Shown here: one piece after another, positions 44,110 to 54,057 of the stretch | Layout: each line of letters begins with the position of its first letter | Position numbering within the stretch: position 1 is the stretch's first letter | Assembly (NCBI RefSeq): GCF_009792355.1 | Contig: NZ_CP047045.1 | Location: 2,258,501-2,322,500 of the forward strand | DNA: 64,000 bases | Direction: 5' to 3' | Source: Terricaulis silvestris | GTDB lineage: Bacteria > Pseudomonadota > Alphaproteobacteria > Caulobacterales > Aquidulcibacteraceae | Notes under the pieces: model-generated | What the model was told of the DNA's origin: nothing | Database searches by the model: none | The model's input: the letters and a program-made list of their open reading frames with translations, nothing else | Made by a program: the position numbers and the translations under genes

Positions 44110-45603
44110 CTAGTGTTTGGTCGCCGCAGCTAACGTTGCGGCGACCGCTTTTTTCCAGCCGGCGACAAGAGTGGCGCGCTGATCGGCGTCGATGCGCGAG
44201 GTCCAACGAACGCTCGGAGCGCTGCTGGCGCTGTCGAGGCTCGGAATCGCGCCAGAACCGAACGCCGCGAGCTTGGCCGTGCCTAGCGCCGTCACTTCCT
44301 GGAACGCCGGGCGCGCGACTTCGACATCGCAAATATCAGCCAAGAATTGCATCGCCCACGCGTTCGCCGTGAGACCGCCGTCGATAAGCAAACAGGATAT
44401 CTGCGCGCCATCGGCCCGCAGCGCGCCAAGCAAGTCGGCAGTTTGATACGCCACGGCTTCCAGGCCAGCTCTAACGATGTGATCGAGACGCGAGTCGCGC
44501 GTGAGACCGACGATTGTGCCGCGTGCTTCCGCGTTCCATTGCGGCGCGCCGAGGCCAGCGAATGCTGGTACGAGGTAGACGCCGCCATTGTCGGGTAGCG
44601 CCGATGCGATGGCTTCGGAATCGGCGGAGGTTTTGATCAGCTTCAAGCCATCGCGCAGCCATTGCATTGTGGCGCCGGCGGAGAAGATCGAGCCTTCGAG
44701 CGCGTAGGCGTGGCCGTGCTTGGTTTCGTAGCCAACAGTAGCGAGCAGCCGGTTGGCGGAGTGCGGCGGCGCCTCGCCCATATTCATGACGAGGAAGGCG
44801 CCGGTGCCGAACGTCGCTTTCGCCATACCGGGCTCGAAGCAGCCGTGCCCGACGAGCGCGGCTTGCTGGTCGCCGGCGATGCCGTGGATCGGGATTGCGC
44901 GGCCGAACAGTGAAGCATCAGCGTCGCCGAAATGCGCATCGCAGGCGCGGACTTCGGGCAACAGCGCGCGCGGTACGTTGAGCAACGCGCACATCTCATC
45001 GCTCCAGACGCGCGTATTGATGTCGAACACGAGCGTGCGTGAGGCGTTGGTGATGTCTGAGGCATGGGTGTGGCCTTGCGTGAGCCGCCAGACCAGGAAG
45101 GATTCCACCGTGCCGAACGCGAGTTCGCCGGCCTCGGCACGGCGGCGCAGCGCGGGATCGTGATCGAGGATCCAGGCGATCTTGCTGCCGGAAAAGTAGG
45201 GATCAAGCAGCAGCCCGGTGAGTTGCTGGACGCGTTTCTCGTGCCCGGCTTCGCGCAACGCAGCGCAAACGTCGGACGTGCGGCGATCTTGCCAGACGAT
45301 GGCGCGATGCACCGGCGCGCCGGTTTTGCGGTCCCAGATGATGGTGGTTTCGCGCTGGTTGGTGATGCCAATGGCGGCGATGTTGGCGGCGCCACCGACT
45401 TGCTCGATCGCATCGCGGCAAACCTTGAGCGTCGCTGCCCAGATTTCCTCGGCGTCGTGTTCGACCCAGCCTGGCTGCGGATAGCGCTGCTGCAGTTCGA
45501 TCTGCGCGGTGGCGCGGGGGTTGAAGTCGAGATCGAAGGCGATGGCGCGGGTGGAGGTGGTGCCCTGATCGATGGCGAGGATGTGCTTGCCGCTCGTGTT
45601 CAT
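44110..45603 (-). CDS. glpK: glycerol kinase
   Basis: FGGY-family kinase making glycerol-3-phosphate. 497 residues; IDQGTTSTRAIAFD phosphate loop, ITNQRETTI, TWDIN-like motif VFDINTRVWSDE, PAFAGLGAPQWNAEARG and SLIDGGLT-like ISCLLIDGGLTANA with the catalytic Asp region. No glpF or glpD lies next to it in the window. Confidence 0.96.
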   Translation of the reverse strand: MNTSGKHILAIDQGTTSTRAIAFDLDFNPRATAQIELQQRYPQPGWVEHDAEEIWAATLKVCRDAIEQVGGAANIAAIGITNQRETTIIWDRKTGAPVHRAIVWQDRRTSDVCAALREAGHEKRVQQLTGLLLDPYFSGSKIAWILDHDPALRRRAEAGELAFGTVESFLVWRLTQGHTHASDITNASRTLVFDINTRVWSDEMCALLNVPRALLPEVRACDAHFGDADASLFGRAIPIHGIAGDQQAALVGHGCFEPGMAKATFGTGAFLVMNMGEAPPHSANRLLATVGYETKHGHAYALEGSIFSAGATMQWLRDGLKLIKTSADSEAIASALPDNGGVYLVPAFAGLGAPQWNAEARGTIVGLTRDSRLDHIVRAGLEAVAYQTADLLGALRADGAQISCLLIDGGLTANAWAMQFLADICDVEVARPAFQEVTALGTAKLAAFGSGAIPSLDSASSAPSVRWTSRIDADQRATLVAGWKKAVAATLAAATKH

Positions 45604-45710
45604 GGGCCGAACAAAGGACGGGGAGACGCCGAGGTCAATCTAGACCGGACCGAAGACCAGCGGTCAGGAGGGGCAATCTCCGGCCGGCGTCTCCCCTATG
45701 CGGCGGCAGG

Positions 45711-46031
45711 CTAAGGAGCGCCCGCCTCCGCAATCTCGAGCGCGGCGCGGAACGCCGCCGAGGCGGTGCGGACGCGCGCCATGGCCGCGTCCAGTTCTTC
45801 CGGCGACACGTTGCGGCCAGCCTGCGCCATCGCTTCGACTTCGGCGCGGATGGCGGCGAGCTTCACGGCGAGATCGTCGAGATTGGTCGCGATCGAGCCG
45901 CCAACCGAAAGCGCCTTGGCGACAACGTTCAGCACCTCAGCGGCGCGTTCGCGGCTGTCGTCCGGTGCGAGCGGCAGGAATGCGGAGAGCGCGGCGAGCA
46001 GCATCTGCAATTGCAGCATGAGATTGAGCAT
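45711..46031 (-). CDS. hypothetical helical protein, third gene of phage-like cassette
   Basis: A 106-residue protein: a hydrophobic N-terminal helix (MLNLMLQLQMLLAALSAFLPL) and long amphipathic helices (LDDLAVKLAAIRAEVEAMA). It ends the three-gene unit that begins with a holin-like protein. No family recognised. Confidence 0.7.
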   Translation of the reverse strand: MLNLMLQLQMLLAALSAFLPLAPDDSRERAAEVLNVVAKALSVGGSIATNLDDLAVKLAAIRAEVEAMAQAGRNVSPEELDAAMARVRTASAAFRAALEIAEAGAP

Positions 46032-46043
46032 GGGTGTTCTCCT

Positions 46044-46499
46044 TCAGCCGCGACGCGCGCCGACGAGGTCTTCGAGTTCAGAAATCGGCGCTTCGGCGGC
46101 TTGCATGGCTTCGCTCAAGCGCCGCGCGGCGATGGTGAGCGCGGTGGCCGCACGTTCGAGCGTGGGCTGTGTGGCGCCGGAGGCGGCTTCGAAATCGCCG
46201 CGGGCGCGGATGTAGGCGACGACGGCAATCTCAAGCGTCTCCGCTGCCGGCGTCGCGACGCGTTCGGCTTGGCTGAGCGCGCGCTTGAAGCTGATCGGCG
46301 CAGCGGGATCGCGGACGATGTCTGTCGCCTCTTCAATCACAGCGGCGTAGGCGTTGAGGATGGCATAAGCGCGCTGATCGAGCGTGCGCGCGGCGGCGGC
46401 TGGGTTTTCGAGCCGCGTTTCGCCGATCTGCAGCGACGCGCAGGCGGGCGTTGCGGCAATGGCCAGCGAAAGCGCGAGCGCGCGGAGAGGATGATGCAT
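46044..46499 (-). CDS. lipoprotein-like protein, second gene of phage-like cassette
   Basis: A 151-residue protein with a signal sequence (LRALALSLAIAATPACASL) whose Cys may be a lipidation site, then a helical region (LDQRAYAILNAYAAVIEEATDI). GGAGGG before ATG 46499, the preferred start. Similar small lipoproteins occur next to phage holins, but homology is not certain. Confidence 0.7.
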   Translation of the reverse strand: MHHPLRALALSLAIAATPACASLQIGETRLENPAAAARTLDQRAYAILNAYAAVIEEATDIVRDPAAPISFKRALSQAERVATPAAETLEIAVVAYIRARGDFEAASGATQPTLERAATALTIAARRLSEAMQAAEAPISELEDLVGARRG

Positions 46500-46510
46500 G
46501 GTTGCCCTCC

Positions 46511-46726
46511 TCAAACCAGCGGGCCGCGGGCGCGGGTGCGGCCGACGGCGACGCCGACCAGACCCAGGGTGATGATGAGATCGACAGCGGCGGCGGCCAG
46601 CTCTTGCGCCGCGCCTTCAGGCAGCGTGACGCCAAGCTGGTTTGCGGCGGCCGCAATGGCGATGGCGGCGGCGCTGCGCAGCGTGAGCGAGTGGATCGCG
46701 CTTCGTTCGGTGGATGATGTGGTCAT
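46511..46726 (-). CDS. holin-like small membrane protein
   Basis: A 71-residue protein with two hydrophobic helices (about 17-32 and 44-62) separated by a PEGAAQELAAAA turn and ending VGRTRARGPLV. The GR-RA-GP ending and length match small membrane proteins of phages and gene transfer agents. First gene of a three-gene minus-strand unit. Confidence 0.65.
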   Translation of the reverse strand: MTTSSTERSAIHSLTLRSAAAIAIAAAANQLGVTLPEGAAQELAAAAVDLIITLGLVGVAVGRTRARGPLV

Positions 46727-46800
46727 GGGCTCCTCGATTGATAGGAGGAGCCTACGGGCGCTCAGTACTCGGTCGGATAGAATAGCGCCGGCGTTGGCAA

Positions 46801-46885
46801 GTTGGAGCGCGGGGCTTCAGCCCCGCATGCTTGCAAACGCTTGAGGGCATGGAGAAAATGCGCGCCTGAAGGCGCGCGCTCCAAC
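46801..46885. repeat. nested palindromic intergenic repeat
   Basis: Outer arms GTTGGAGCGC (46801-46810) and GCGCTCCAAC (46876-46885). Inside are two hairpins: GCGGGGCT-TC-AGCCCCGC (46809-46826) and GCGCGCCT-GA-AGGCGCGC (46860-46877). REP-like layout. No coding content. It lies between two convergent or same-strand units and could be a terminator or a dispersed repeat. Confidence 0.75.
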
Positions 46886-46912
46886 CTGTTGGCTTTGCGC
46901 TCCTTTGGCGGA

Positions 46913-47872
46913 TTAGCTCGCGCAAATCCTCCGTTTTGCTTCGTCGTATTCGCGCTTCAGGCGCGCGACGAGGTCAGCGGTGGGCAGAACTTCGTGCACC
47001 GCGCCTACGCCTTGGCCTGCGCCCCAAATGTCCTTCCAGGCTTTCGCCTTCGAGCCGCTATCGCCGAACTTCATCGTGCTCGGATCGCTTTGCGCCAGAT
47101 TCTCCGGATCGAGGCCGGCGTTGATGATCGACGGCTTCAGATAATTGCCGAGCACGCCGGTGAAGAGGTTCGAATAGACGATATCGCCCGCCGTCGCGTC
47201 GACGATCATCTGCTTGTAGCCCTGCGGCGCGTTGGCTTCTGTCGTCGCGATGAAAGCGGAGCCCATGTAGGCGAGATCGGCGCCCATGGCTTGCGCCGCA
47301 AGAATGCCGCGGCCCGAAGCGATGGCGCCCGAAAGCAGCAGCGGCCCGTCAAAGAATTCGCGGATCTCGTGGATCAGCGCGATCGGCGACAACGCGCCCG
47401 CATGTCCGCCCGCGCCCGCGGCGACGGCGATCAAGCCGTCAGCGCCCTTCTCCAGCGCCTTATGTGCGAATTTGATGTTGATGATGTCGTGGAGAACAAT
47501 GCCGCCGTAGGAATGGACGGCGTCGTTCACGTCAGGCCGCGCGCCGAGCGACGTGATGACGATGGGCACTTTGTGTTTCACGCACGCCGCGACGTCCTGT
47601 TCCAAGCGTTCGTTGCTCTTGTGCACGATTTGATTGACGGCATAAGGCGCGGACGGGGCATGCGGATTGGCCTCGTCGTAAGCGGCCAGTTCATCCTTGA
47701 TGCGGTTGAGCCAATCATCCAGCAGCGGTTGCGGGCGCGCATTCAGCGCGGGAAACGCGCCGACAATGCCGGCTTTGCATTGGGCGATCACCAGATCCGG
47801 GTTGGAGATGATGAATTGCGGGGCGCCGACCGCCGGCAGTCGCAACTTGTCGAACAAAGGTGGCAGGGCCAT
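46913..47872 (-). CDS. nitronate monooxygenase-like FMN enzyme
   Basis: A 319-residue TIM-barrel flavoprotein of the NMO/FabK-like group. GAPQFIISN start, VPIVITSLG, AAGAGGHAG FMN-phosphate motif, GAIASGRGILAAQAMGADLAYMGSAF, and the catalytic region at AGGHAG. It either oxidises nitronates or is a related 2-nitropropane dioxygenase-like enzyme. It is divergent from the mutase operon, with 78 bases between. Confidence 0.88.
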   Translation of the reverse strand: MALPPLFDKLRLPAVGAPQFIISNPDLVIAQCKAGIVGAFPALNARPQPLLDDWLNRIKDELAAYDEANPHAPSAPYAVNQIVHKSNERLEQDVAACVKHKVPIVITSLGARPDVNDAVHSYGGIVLHDIINIKFAHKALEKGADGLIAVAAGAGGHAGALSPIALIHEIREFFDGPLLLSGAIASGRGILAAQAMGADLAYMGSAFIATTEANAPQGYKQMIVDATAGDIVYSNLFTGVLGNYLKPSIINAGLDPENLAQSDPSTMKFGDSGSKAKAWKDIWGAGQGVGAVHEVLPTADLVARLKREYDEAKRRICAS

Positions 47873-47950
47873 TGAGGTCTCCGGTTGCGACCAGGGTTAC
47901 CCTGGCGCAAAAAGCGCGTCGATGCTGACATGGCGTCAACCGGAGCGAAA

Positions 47951-49828
47951 ATGAGCAGCGACAAGACCTTGCAGCTGGGCGAGCCGGCCGACGAAGCCGA
48001 CTGGCGCGCCCTGGTGGAGCAAGGGCTGAAGGGCGCGGCGTGGTCGCGGCTCGTCGGCAAGACCGCCGACGGCATTCCGCTGGAGCCGCTTTATCGCGAG
48101 CCGAACATGCACACGGCGGAGGATGTCTCCGGCATGCCAGGCGCAGCGCCGTTTGTGCGCGGCGCTGGCGCAGGCGCGTGGACGATCCGGCAGGCGTTTG
48201 GGCATCCTGATCCGGCGCGGACCAACGATGAAATTCTCGCGGACTTGCAGGGTGGCGTCGGCGCGATCGAACTGGTGATCGATCCGCACGGCAAAAAAGG
48301 CGTTGCGATCCGCGATGAAGCGGACTTCGACCTCGTGCTGGCTGGAGTTGTGCTGGAGGCCGCGCCGGTGTCGCTCGATGCGGGCGGTCAACGCGCCGCT
48401 GAGTGGCTCGCCGGCAAGCACAAAGGCGTCGCGGCGCCCGGGACGGCATACAATGTCGACCCCATCGGCACGCTGATGCGCACCGGTGAGATGGACCGTT
48501 ACGGTTTGCTGGAAGCCGCGTTGTTCGCTGCGCGAATACGGGCGACGACTCCGGCGGCGACCGCTATCCGCGTCGACGCGCGCCAAGTGCACGAAGCCGG
48601 TGGGACGGAGGCGCAAGAGATCGCCACCGCGTTGTCGTGCGGCGTAGAGTATCTGCGCTCGATGACAAGCGAGGCCCTAACGGTTCAGCGTCTCGCCATC
48701 GAAGACGCCGGCGCGTCGATTGCCTTTGCCATGGCGGTCGGCCCCGACGTACTGATCGAGGCCGCGAAGCTCCGTGCCTTGCGTCTCTGCTGGGCGCGTG
48801 TGCTTGAAGCCTCAGGCGCCTCGCCCGCGGCGCGCGCGGCGCACATCCACGCCTTCACGTCGCGGCGCATGATGACCCGCTATGACGCGTGGACGAACAT
48901 TCTGCGCGTTTCCACGGCTGCATTCGCTGCGGCTGTCGGCGGCGCCGATGACATCACCACCTACCCGCTCACGGACGCTCTGGGCCTGCCAACGCCGTTT
49001 TCGCGCCGCGTCGCGCGCAACACCCAACACGTTCTGCTCGAAGAGTGCCGGCTCGGTCACGTCGCTGATCCCGCCGGCGGATCGTGGTTTGTGGAAAAGC
49101 TGACGCGCGATCTCGCCGACAACGCCTGGGCGATCATGCAGCAGATCGAAGCGCGCGGCGGGATCGTCGCGGCGTTGCAGGCCGGCTTGCCGCAAGACAT
49201 GGTCGCCACGGCGCGCACAGAGCGTCAGCGTGCAATTGCAACGCGCCGCGAAACCATCACAGGCGTGACCGATTATCCGCTACTGGATGCCGCCATGCCG
49301 GCGACGGAACCACGTGCGTTTTTCTCGGCAAAGCCGACGCCTGAACCCCCGCCTGATCTGAAATTCGCACCGCTTGCGCCGATCCGCTGGGCCGCGCCGT
49401 TCGAAGCGTTGCGCGGTCGCGCGGAGACCGGCAGCGCGCGTCCTGCTGTGTTCTTCGCCAATCTCGCCACGCTCGCCGAGTTCGCGCCACGCGCGCAGTG
49501 GTCGCGCAATCTGCTGGCGTCTGGCGGCGTCGGCAGCATCGGCCCGGAGGAAGCGCACGCTACTATGGAAACGCTGATCGACGCGCTCCGCCTCACCAAG
49601 GCGTGCGTCGCGATCATCACCGGCACGGACGCGCGCTACGCCGAACACGCGGAGAACGCGGCGCAACGGCTGAAAGCGGCCGGCGCGGATTGGGTGCTGC
49701 TCGCTGGCAAGCCGGGCGAGAACGAAGCGAAGTGGCGTGCGGCTGGCGTCGATCAATTCGTGTTCGCGGGGCAAGACGCGATCAAGGAACTCGAAACGCT
49801 GCACGTTGCGCTGAGGATCGCTCTGTGA
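47951..49828 (+). CDS. mutA: methylmalonyl-CoA mutase small (non-catalytic) subunit
   Basis: Partner subunit of B12-dependent methylmalonyl-CoA mutase, 625 residues. The TIM-barrel part has EPLYREPN, AWTIRQAFGHPDPARTNDEI and NTQHVLLEE. The C-terminal flavodoxin-like domain lacks the DxHxxG cobalamin motif, as in all small subunits. ATG 47951 has GGAGCG just upstream. Its stop overlaps the GTG of the muramidase gene. Confidence 0.94.
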   Translation: MSSDKTLQLGEPADEADWRALVEQGLKGAAWSRLVGKTADGIPLEPLYREPNMHTAEDVSGMPGAAPFVRGAGAGAWTIRQAFGHPDPARTNDEILADLQGGVGAIELVIDPHGKKGVAIRDEADFDLVLAGVVLEAAPVSLDAGGQRAAEWLAGKHKGVAAPGTAYNVDPIGTLMRTGEMDRYGLLEAALFAARIRATTPAATAIRVDARQVHEAGGTEAQEIATALSCGVEYLRSMTSEALTVQRLAIEDAGASIAFAMAVGPDVLIEAAKLRALRLCWARVLEASGASPAARAAHIHAFTSRRMMTRYDAWTNILRVSTAAFAAAVGGADDITTYPLTDALGLPTPFSRRVARNTQHVLLEECRLGHVADPAGGSWFVEKLTRDLADNAWAIMQQIEARGGIVAALQAGLPQDMVATARTERQRAIATRRETITGVTDYPLLDAAMPATEPRAFFSAKPTPEPPPDLKFAPLAPIRWAAPFEALRGRAETGSARPAVFFANLATLAEFAPRAQWSRNLLASGGVGSIGPEEAHATMETLIDALRLTKACVAIITGTDARYAEHAENAAQRLKAAGADWVLLAGKPGENEAKWRAAGVDQFVFAGQDAIKELETLHVALRIAL

Positions 49829-50595
49829 CGGCGCCGCCGATCATCACGCACGACAATTGCCGCACCGGCCGTGGGGGCCGTCAGCGGGCGGTGCTCATCG
49901 CGTTCGGCCTTGGCGCATTGATGCTCGTCGGCGCGCTTGTCGCGGCCGTTGGCGGGTGGTGGACGCCGTGGGCGAGCCGTTACATTCAGGGCGTCGATGT
50001 CTCGTGGCACCAAGGGGCGATCGACTGGCGCGCGCTCGCCGCCGACGATGTGGCTTTCGCCTACATCAAGGCCACCGAAGGCGGCGATCACGTCGATGAG
50101 CGCTTCACGGCGAACTGGAACGGCGCTGGCGATGCGGGGCTCTATCGCGGCGCGTATCACTTCTTCACGCTCTGCCAACCGGGCGCGCGCCAAGCCGCAA
50201 ACTTCATCGCTGTCGTGCCGCGCGCGCCCGGCGCGTTGCCGGCGGCGCTTGATCTCGAACACATGGGGCCCTGCCGCGAGGGGCCGACGATGCCGGACGT
50301 GATCACTGAGGCGCGGACGTTTCTCGATCGGGTCGAAGCACACTATGGCGCGCGGCCGATCATCTACACGACGCGCGAGTTTCATGACGCGCACTTGGCC
50401 GAGTTGACGGGCGAGCGGTTCTGGATCCGCTCCATCGCCGCGCCGCCCGCGTTTCGTCAGAGCGATTGGGTGATCTGGCAACACCACAACCGCGGGCATA
50501 AACGCGGTGTCAGAGGGCCGGTGGATCTCAATGCGTTTCGGGGTGACGCGGCTGCGTTGGCGGCTTTTGCCTCTGGCGGGAGACCGAGTTCGTGA
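49825..50595 (+). CDS. membrane-anchored GH25 muramidase
   Basis: A 256-residue glycoside hydrolase family 25 lysozyme. N-terminal membrane anchor (about residues 23-45), then GVDVSWHQGAIDW, FAYIKATEGGDHVD, GAYHFFTLCQPG, the catalytic DLE in AALDLEHMG, and WVIWQHHNRG with a closing D-N-F. Start GTG 49825 overlaps mutA (GTGA). A cell-wall enzyme between mutase subunits is unusual. Confidence 0.93.
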   Translation: MTAPPIITHDNCRTGRGGRQRAVLIAFGLGALMLVGALVAAVGGWWTPWASRYIQGVDVSWHQGAIDWRALAADDVAFAYIKATEGGDHVDERFTANWNGAGDAGLYRGAYHFFTLCQPGARQAANFIAVVPRAPGALPAALDLEHMGPCREGPTMPDVITEARTFLDRVEAHYGARPIIYTTREFHDAHLAELTGERFWIRSIAAPPAFRQSDWVIWQHHNRGHKRGVRGPVDLNAFRGDAAALAAFASGGRPSS

Positions 50596-50975
50596 GCCTC
50601 AATAATCCCACACGCGTCCAGGTCGCGGCATGGATTGACGTCCTTGATGGCGCGGAGCCGCAGCATTTGCGCGGTCGTTGGGGCGAAGCGTACGACCGAC
50701 TCCACACCGCCCTTCGATACGCGCGAAAAGTTCGTCGATACTCAGCCATCCCGTCCGCCCTGATTGCGGTCGTCCTGGTCATTATCTTTCACGGCGAAGT
50801 TTGGGATTTCGACGACATCTACAATCTCCTGGGCCTCGAAATGGCCGTGCTGTTCACCGGGTACTTCGTCCTGACCAAGATGTTCGCCGTACTTGCAGAG
50901 GAAAACCGCGTCCAATCGCTACTCCGCCATTACGGCGCACAGGACGTGCCGCATGAAGAAGAGGCTATGCAGTGA
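50592..50975 (+). CDS. small membrane protein between the mutase genes
   Basis: A 127-residue protein. Soluble start ([20 protein letters not shown]), then two membrane helices (about 52-68 and 80-97) and an acidic end ([10 protein letters not shown]). GTG start overlaps the muramidase stop, and its own stop overlaps the mutB GTG. No family recognised. Confidence 0.75.
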   Translation: MSLNNPTRVQVAAWIDVLDGAEPQHLRGRWGEAYDRLHTALRYARKVRRYSAIPSALIAVVLVIIFHGEVWDFDDIYNLLGLEMAVLFTGYFVLTKMFAVLAEENRVQSLLRHYGAQDVPHEEEAMQ

Positions 50976-53125
50976 CGTTGCCTGATTTCTCCAAGCTCTC
51001 GCTCGATACGGACGTCGCGAAAGCGCCACCGCCGCGCGGTGAGGACTGGCTCACACCTGAAGGCATCGCGGTGAAGAGCGCCTACACGGCGGCCGATCGC
51101 GCGGGGCTCGACTTCGTCGACGGCTTTCCCGGCATGGCGCCGTTTGGGCGCGGGCCGTATCCGACGATGTACGTGCAGCAGCCGTGGACGATCCGGCAGT
51201 ATGCGGGGTTCTCGACGGCGGAAGATTCTAACGCGTTCTATCGGCGCAATCTAGCTGGTGGGCAGAAAGGTCTCTCCGTCGCCTTCGATCTCGCGACGCA
51301 CCGTGGTTACGACTCAGATCACCCGCGCGTGGTTGGCGATGTCGGCATGGCGGGCGTGGCGATCGACTCAATTCTCGACATGCGCACGCTGTTCAGCGGC
51401 ATTCCGCTCGATCAAATGAGCGTGTCGATGACCATGAACGGCGCGGTGTTGCCGATCATGGCGCTCTATATCGTCGCCGGCGAAGAGCAGAACGTGGCGC
51501 ACGCCAAGCTCAGCGGCACGATCCAGAACGACATCCTTAAAGAATTCATGGTGCGGAACACGTTCATCTATCCACCCAAGCCGTCGATGCGGATCGTGTC
51601 GGACATCTTCGCTTACACCGCGACCGAGATGCCGAAGTTCAACTCGATCTCGATCAGCGGCTATCACATGCAAGAAGCCGGCGCGACGGCGGACCTGGAG
51701 CTTGCCTACACGTTGGCCGATGGCGTCGAGTACATTCGCGCCGGCGTTGCGGGCGGATTGGACATCGACAAGTTCGCGCCGCGGCTTTCGTTCTTCTGGG
51801 CGATCGGCATGAACCCGTTCATGGAGATCGCCAAGCTGCGCGCAGCGCGGCTGCTCTGGGCAAAGCTGACCGCGGAGTTCAATCCGAAGGACGATAAATC
51901 GCGCGCGTTGCGCACGCATTGTCAGACCTCGGGGTGGTCGCTGACGGCGCAGGACGTTTACAACAACGCGGTGCGCACGTGCGTCGAGGCGATGGCGGCG
52001 GCGTATGGCGGTACGCAATCGCTGCACACCAATTCGTTGGATGAAGCGTTGGCGCTGCCGACAGACTTCTCGGCCCGCATCGCCCGCAACACGCAGATCC
52101 TGCTACAGAGCGAAGGCGGCGTGACGCGACCGGCCGATCCGTGGGGCGGGTCGTACTATGTCGAGCGCCTTACCGCCGATCTCGCGGCAAAGGCTTGGGC
52201 GCACATCGAGGAAGTCGAGAAACTCGGTGGCATGTCGGAAGCGATCGACCAGGGCTTGCCGAAGGCGCGCATTGAAGAAGCCGCGGCGCGGACGCAGGCG
52301 CGGATCGATACGGGGCACCAGACCATTGTCGGTATCAACAAGTTCAAGCTTGATGTCGAAGAGGACGTGCCGGTCCTGAAGGTCGACAACGCCAAGGTCC
52401 GCGCGATGCAGCTGGAGAAGCTGACGCGGCTGAAGGCGGAGCGGAAGCAGCAGGAAGTGAATGCAGCACTCGACGCGCTCGAAGCCGGCGCGCGCGCCAA
52501 GGGCAATCTGCTCGATCTCGCCGTGAAGGCCGCGCGCGCGAAGGCCACCGTTGGGGAAATGTCGTCGGCGTTGGAGCGGGCGTTTGCGCGTCACCAGCCG
52601 CCGATCCGGCTGGTTACTGGCGTTTACTCGCGCGAAGCCGCCGACGACTCCGCCGTTGAGCGCGCGCGTCAAAGCGTGGCGGCGTTTGCGGAAGCCGAGG
52701 GCAAGCGCCCGCGCATCCTCGTCGCCAAGATGGGCCAGGACGGGCACGATCGCGGGCAGAAGGTTGTGGCGTCGGCGTTCAGCGACCTTGGCTTCGAAGT
52801 CGAGATTGGCCCACTCTTCGCAACGCCGGAGGAAGTGGCCGAGCAAGCCATCGCCAAAGGCGTGCATATCGTCGGCGTGTCTTCGCTGGCGGCGGGACAC
52901 CTTACACTGACGCCCGCCCTGCGCGCCGCGCTGGTGGAGCGCGGCCGTGGTGACATCATGATCGTCATCGGCGGCGTCATCCCGCCCGAGGACATCGCCA
53001 CGCTGAAAGAGATGGGCGCGGCTGCTGTGTACCCGCCGGGCGGCGTGATTGCCGATATCGCGCAGAATTTGCTTGGGGCGTTGAACGAGAGGCTAGGGTA
53101 TGCGCAGCCGGCGCGGCGGGATTAG
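50972..53125 (+). CDS. mutB: methylmalonyl-CoA mutase large subunit
   Basis: Catalytic subunit converting methylmalonyl-CoA and succinyl-CoA, 717 residues. TIM-barrel with [20 protein letters not shown] and [16 protein letters not shown]-terminal B12 domain with DGHDRG (DxHxxG, cobalt ligand His), GVSSLAAGH and [13 protein letters not shown] start 50972 overlaps the previous gene. End of a four-gene coupled operon. Confidence 0.97.
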   Translation: MTLPDFSKLSLDTDVAKAPPPRGEDWLTPEGIAVKSAYTAADRAGLDFVDGFPGMAPFGRGPYPTMYVQQPWTIRQYAGFSTAEDSNAFYRRNLAGGQKGLSVAFDLATHRGYDSDHPRVVGDVGMAGVAIDSILDMRTLFSGIPLDQMSVSMTMNGAVLPIMALYIVAGEEQNVAHAKLSGTIQNDILKEFMVRNTFIYPPKPSMRIVSDIFAYTATEMPKFNSISISGYHMQEAGATADLELAYTLADGVEYIRAGVAGGLDIDKFAPRLSFFWAIGMNPFMEIAKLRAARLLWAKLTAEFNPKDDKSRALRTHCQTSGWSLTAQDVYNNAVRTCVEAMAAAYGGTQSLHTNSLDEALALPTDFSARIARNTQILLQSEGGVTRPADPWGGSYYVERLTADLAAKAWAHIEEVEKLGGMSEAIDQGLPKARIEEAAARTQARIDTGHQTIVGINKFKLDVEEDVPVLKVDNAKVRAMQLEKLTRLKAERKQQEVNAALDALEAGARAKGNLLDLAVKAARAKATVGEMSSALERAFARHQPPIRLVTGVYSREAADDSAVERARQSVAAFAEAEGKRPRILVAKMGQDGHDRGQKVVASAFSDLGFEVEIGPLFATPEEVAEQAIAKGVHIVGVSSLAAGHLTLTPALRAALVERGRGDIMIVIGGVIPPEDIATLKEMGAAAVYPPGGVIADIAQNLLGALNERLGYAQPARRD

Positions 53126-53128
53126 AGC

Positions 53129-53356
53129 ATGAGCTGGAAAATCCACGCTGGCGTGCTCGGCATCGCTGCGTTCCTCGTGTTGTGCTTCTATCTCGGCGCC
53201 CTTGGCTGGGTGGTGTTCTTTGCTGTTGCGTGTGGCGTGCCGTTGGTGATCGGTGGATGGCAACTTATTGACGAGAGTGGAAACAAGCGCCTCGGCATTC
53301 GCCTATTGTTGCTGGCGGTGCTGAGTTTCTTCGGATTGTTGGGGGCATGGAATTGA
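53129..53356 (+). CDS. small two-helix membrane protein
   Basis: A 75-residue protein made of two membrane segments (about 5-42 and 53-72) joined by WQLIDESGNKRLG. It begins three bases after mutB and its stop overlaps the next start by ten bases. Function unknown. Confidence 0.65.
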   Translation: MSWKIHAGVLGIAAFLVLCFYLGALGWVVFFAVACGVPLVIGGWQLIDESGNKRLGIRLLLLAVLSFFGLLGAWN

Positions 53357-54057
53357 CTACGCGCGCGACGCCGAACCTGCAGTTCTTCCTCGCCCTCTCC
53401 GCTATCCTAGCCATCGCCTACGGCGCATTCGGTTCGAGCCTTTACGAAGGCGCGCCGCCTTTTGTGGTGGGCACGATCTTTAAAGCGTCGAGCATCGTCT
53501 TCCTCGGCCTGATCGCGCTCATCGCGCGGTCGCGGCTGCTTGCGGCGGGGCTGCTGTTTGGCACGCTGGGCGATGCGTTGTTGGCGTGGAGTCCGGATAC
53601 GTTTCTCTACGGCGCGTTCGCGTTCCTGATCGGGCACCTGTTCTACATCGCGCTGTTCCTGCGCGCGGGGCTCGGGGTCTCGGCGCTGAAGCAACCGCCG
53701 CGCCTGCTCGCCGCGTTGGCGCTCATCGCCGCGTGCATCGTGATGACCGCACTGCTGGTGCCGCGCGACAACGCCATGTTCGCGCCGCTCAGCGTTTACA
53801 CCGGTGTGCTGACGTTGATGGCGATCACGTCGTTCACGCTCCCCGCTGCGCGTTGGCTCGCCATGGCGGGGGCGCTGCTGTTTTTCATTTCCGACGGCTT
53901 TGTCGCCTGGAACATGCTTCACCCCGATCCGGACCCCACGCTCGCCTTCTGGCGCAGCTTCGCGGGCTGGATGATCTACTGGGCGGGGCAAGCTGCCATC
54001 TATTACGGCGCGCTTGGATTGCACCGCGCGCCGTCCGCGGCCAGCGCCCACGCATGA
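53347..54057 (+). CDS. YhhN/TMEM86-family membrane protein
   Basis: A 236-residue polytopic protein with about eight helices and the family motifs GDALLAWSP (Asp), FLIGHLFYIALF and FISDGFVAWN. Human TMEM86 members hydrolyse lysoplasmalogen, but bacterial roles are unproven. Overlaps the following gene by four bases. Confidence 0.88.
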   Translation: MELTTRATPNLQFFLALSAILAIAYGAFGSSLYEGAPPFVVGTIFKASSIVFLGLIALIARSRLLAAGLLFGTLGDALLAWSPDTFLYGAFAFLIGHLFYIALFLRAGLGVSALKQPPRLLAALALIAACIVMTALLVPRDNAMFAPLSVYTGVLTLMAITSFTLPAARWLAMAGALLFFISDGFVAWNMLHPDPDPTLAFWRSFAGWMIYWAGQAAIYYGALGLHRAPSAASAHA

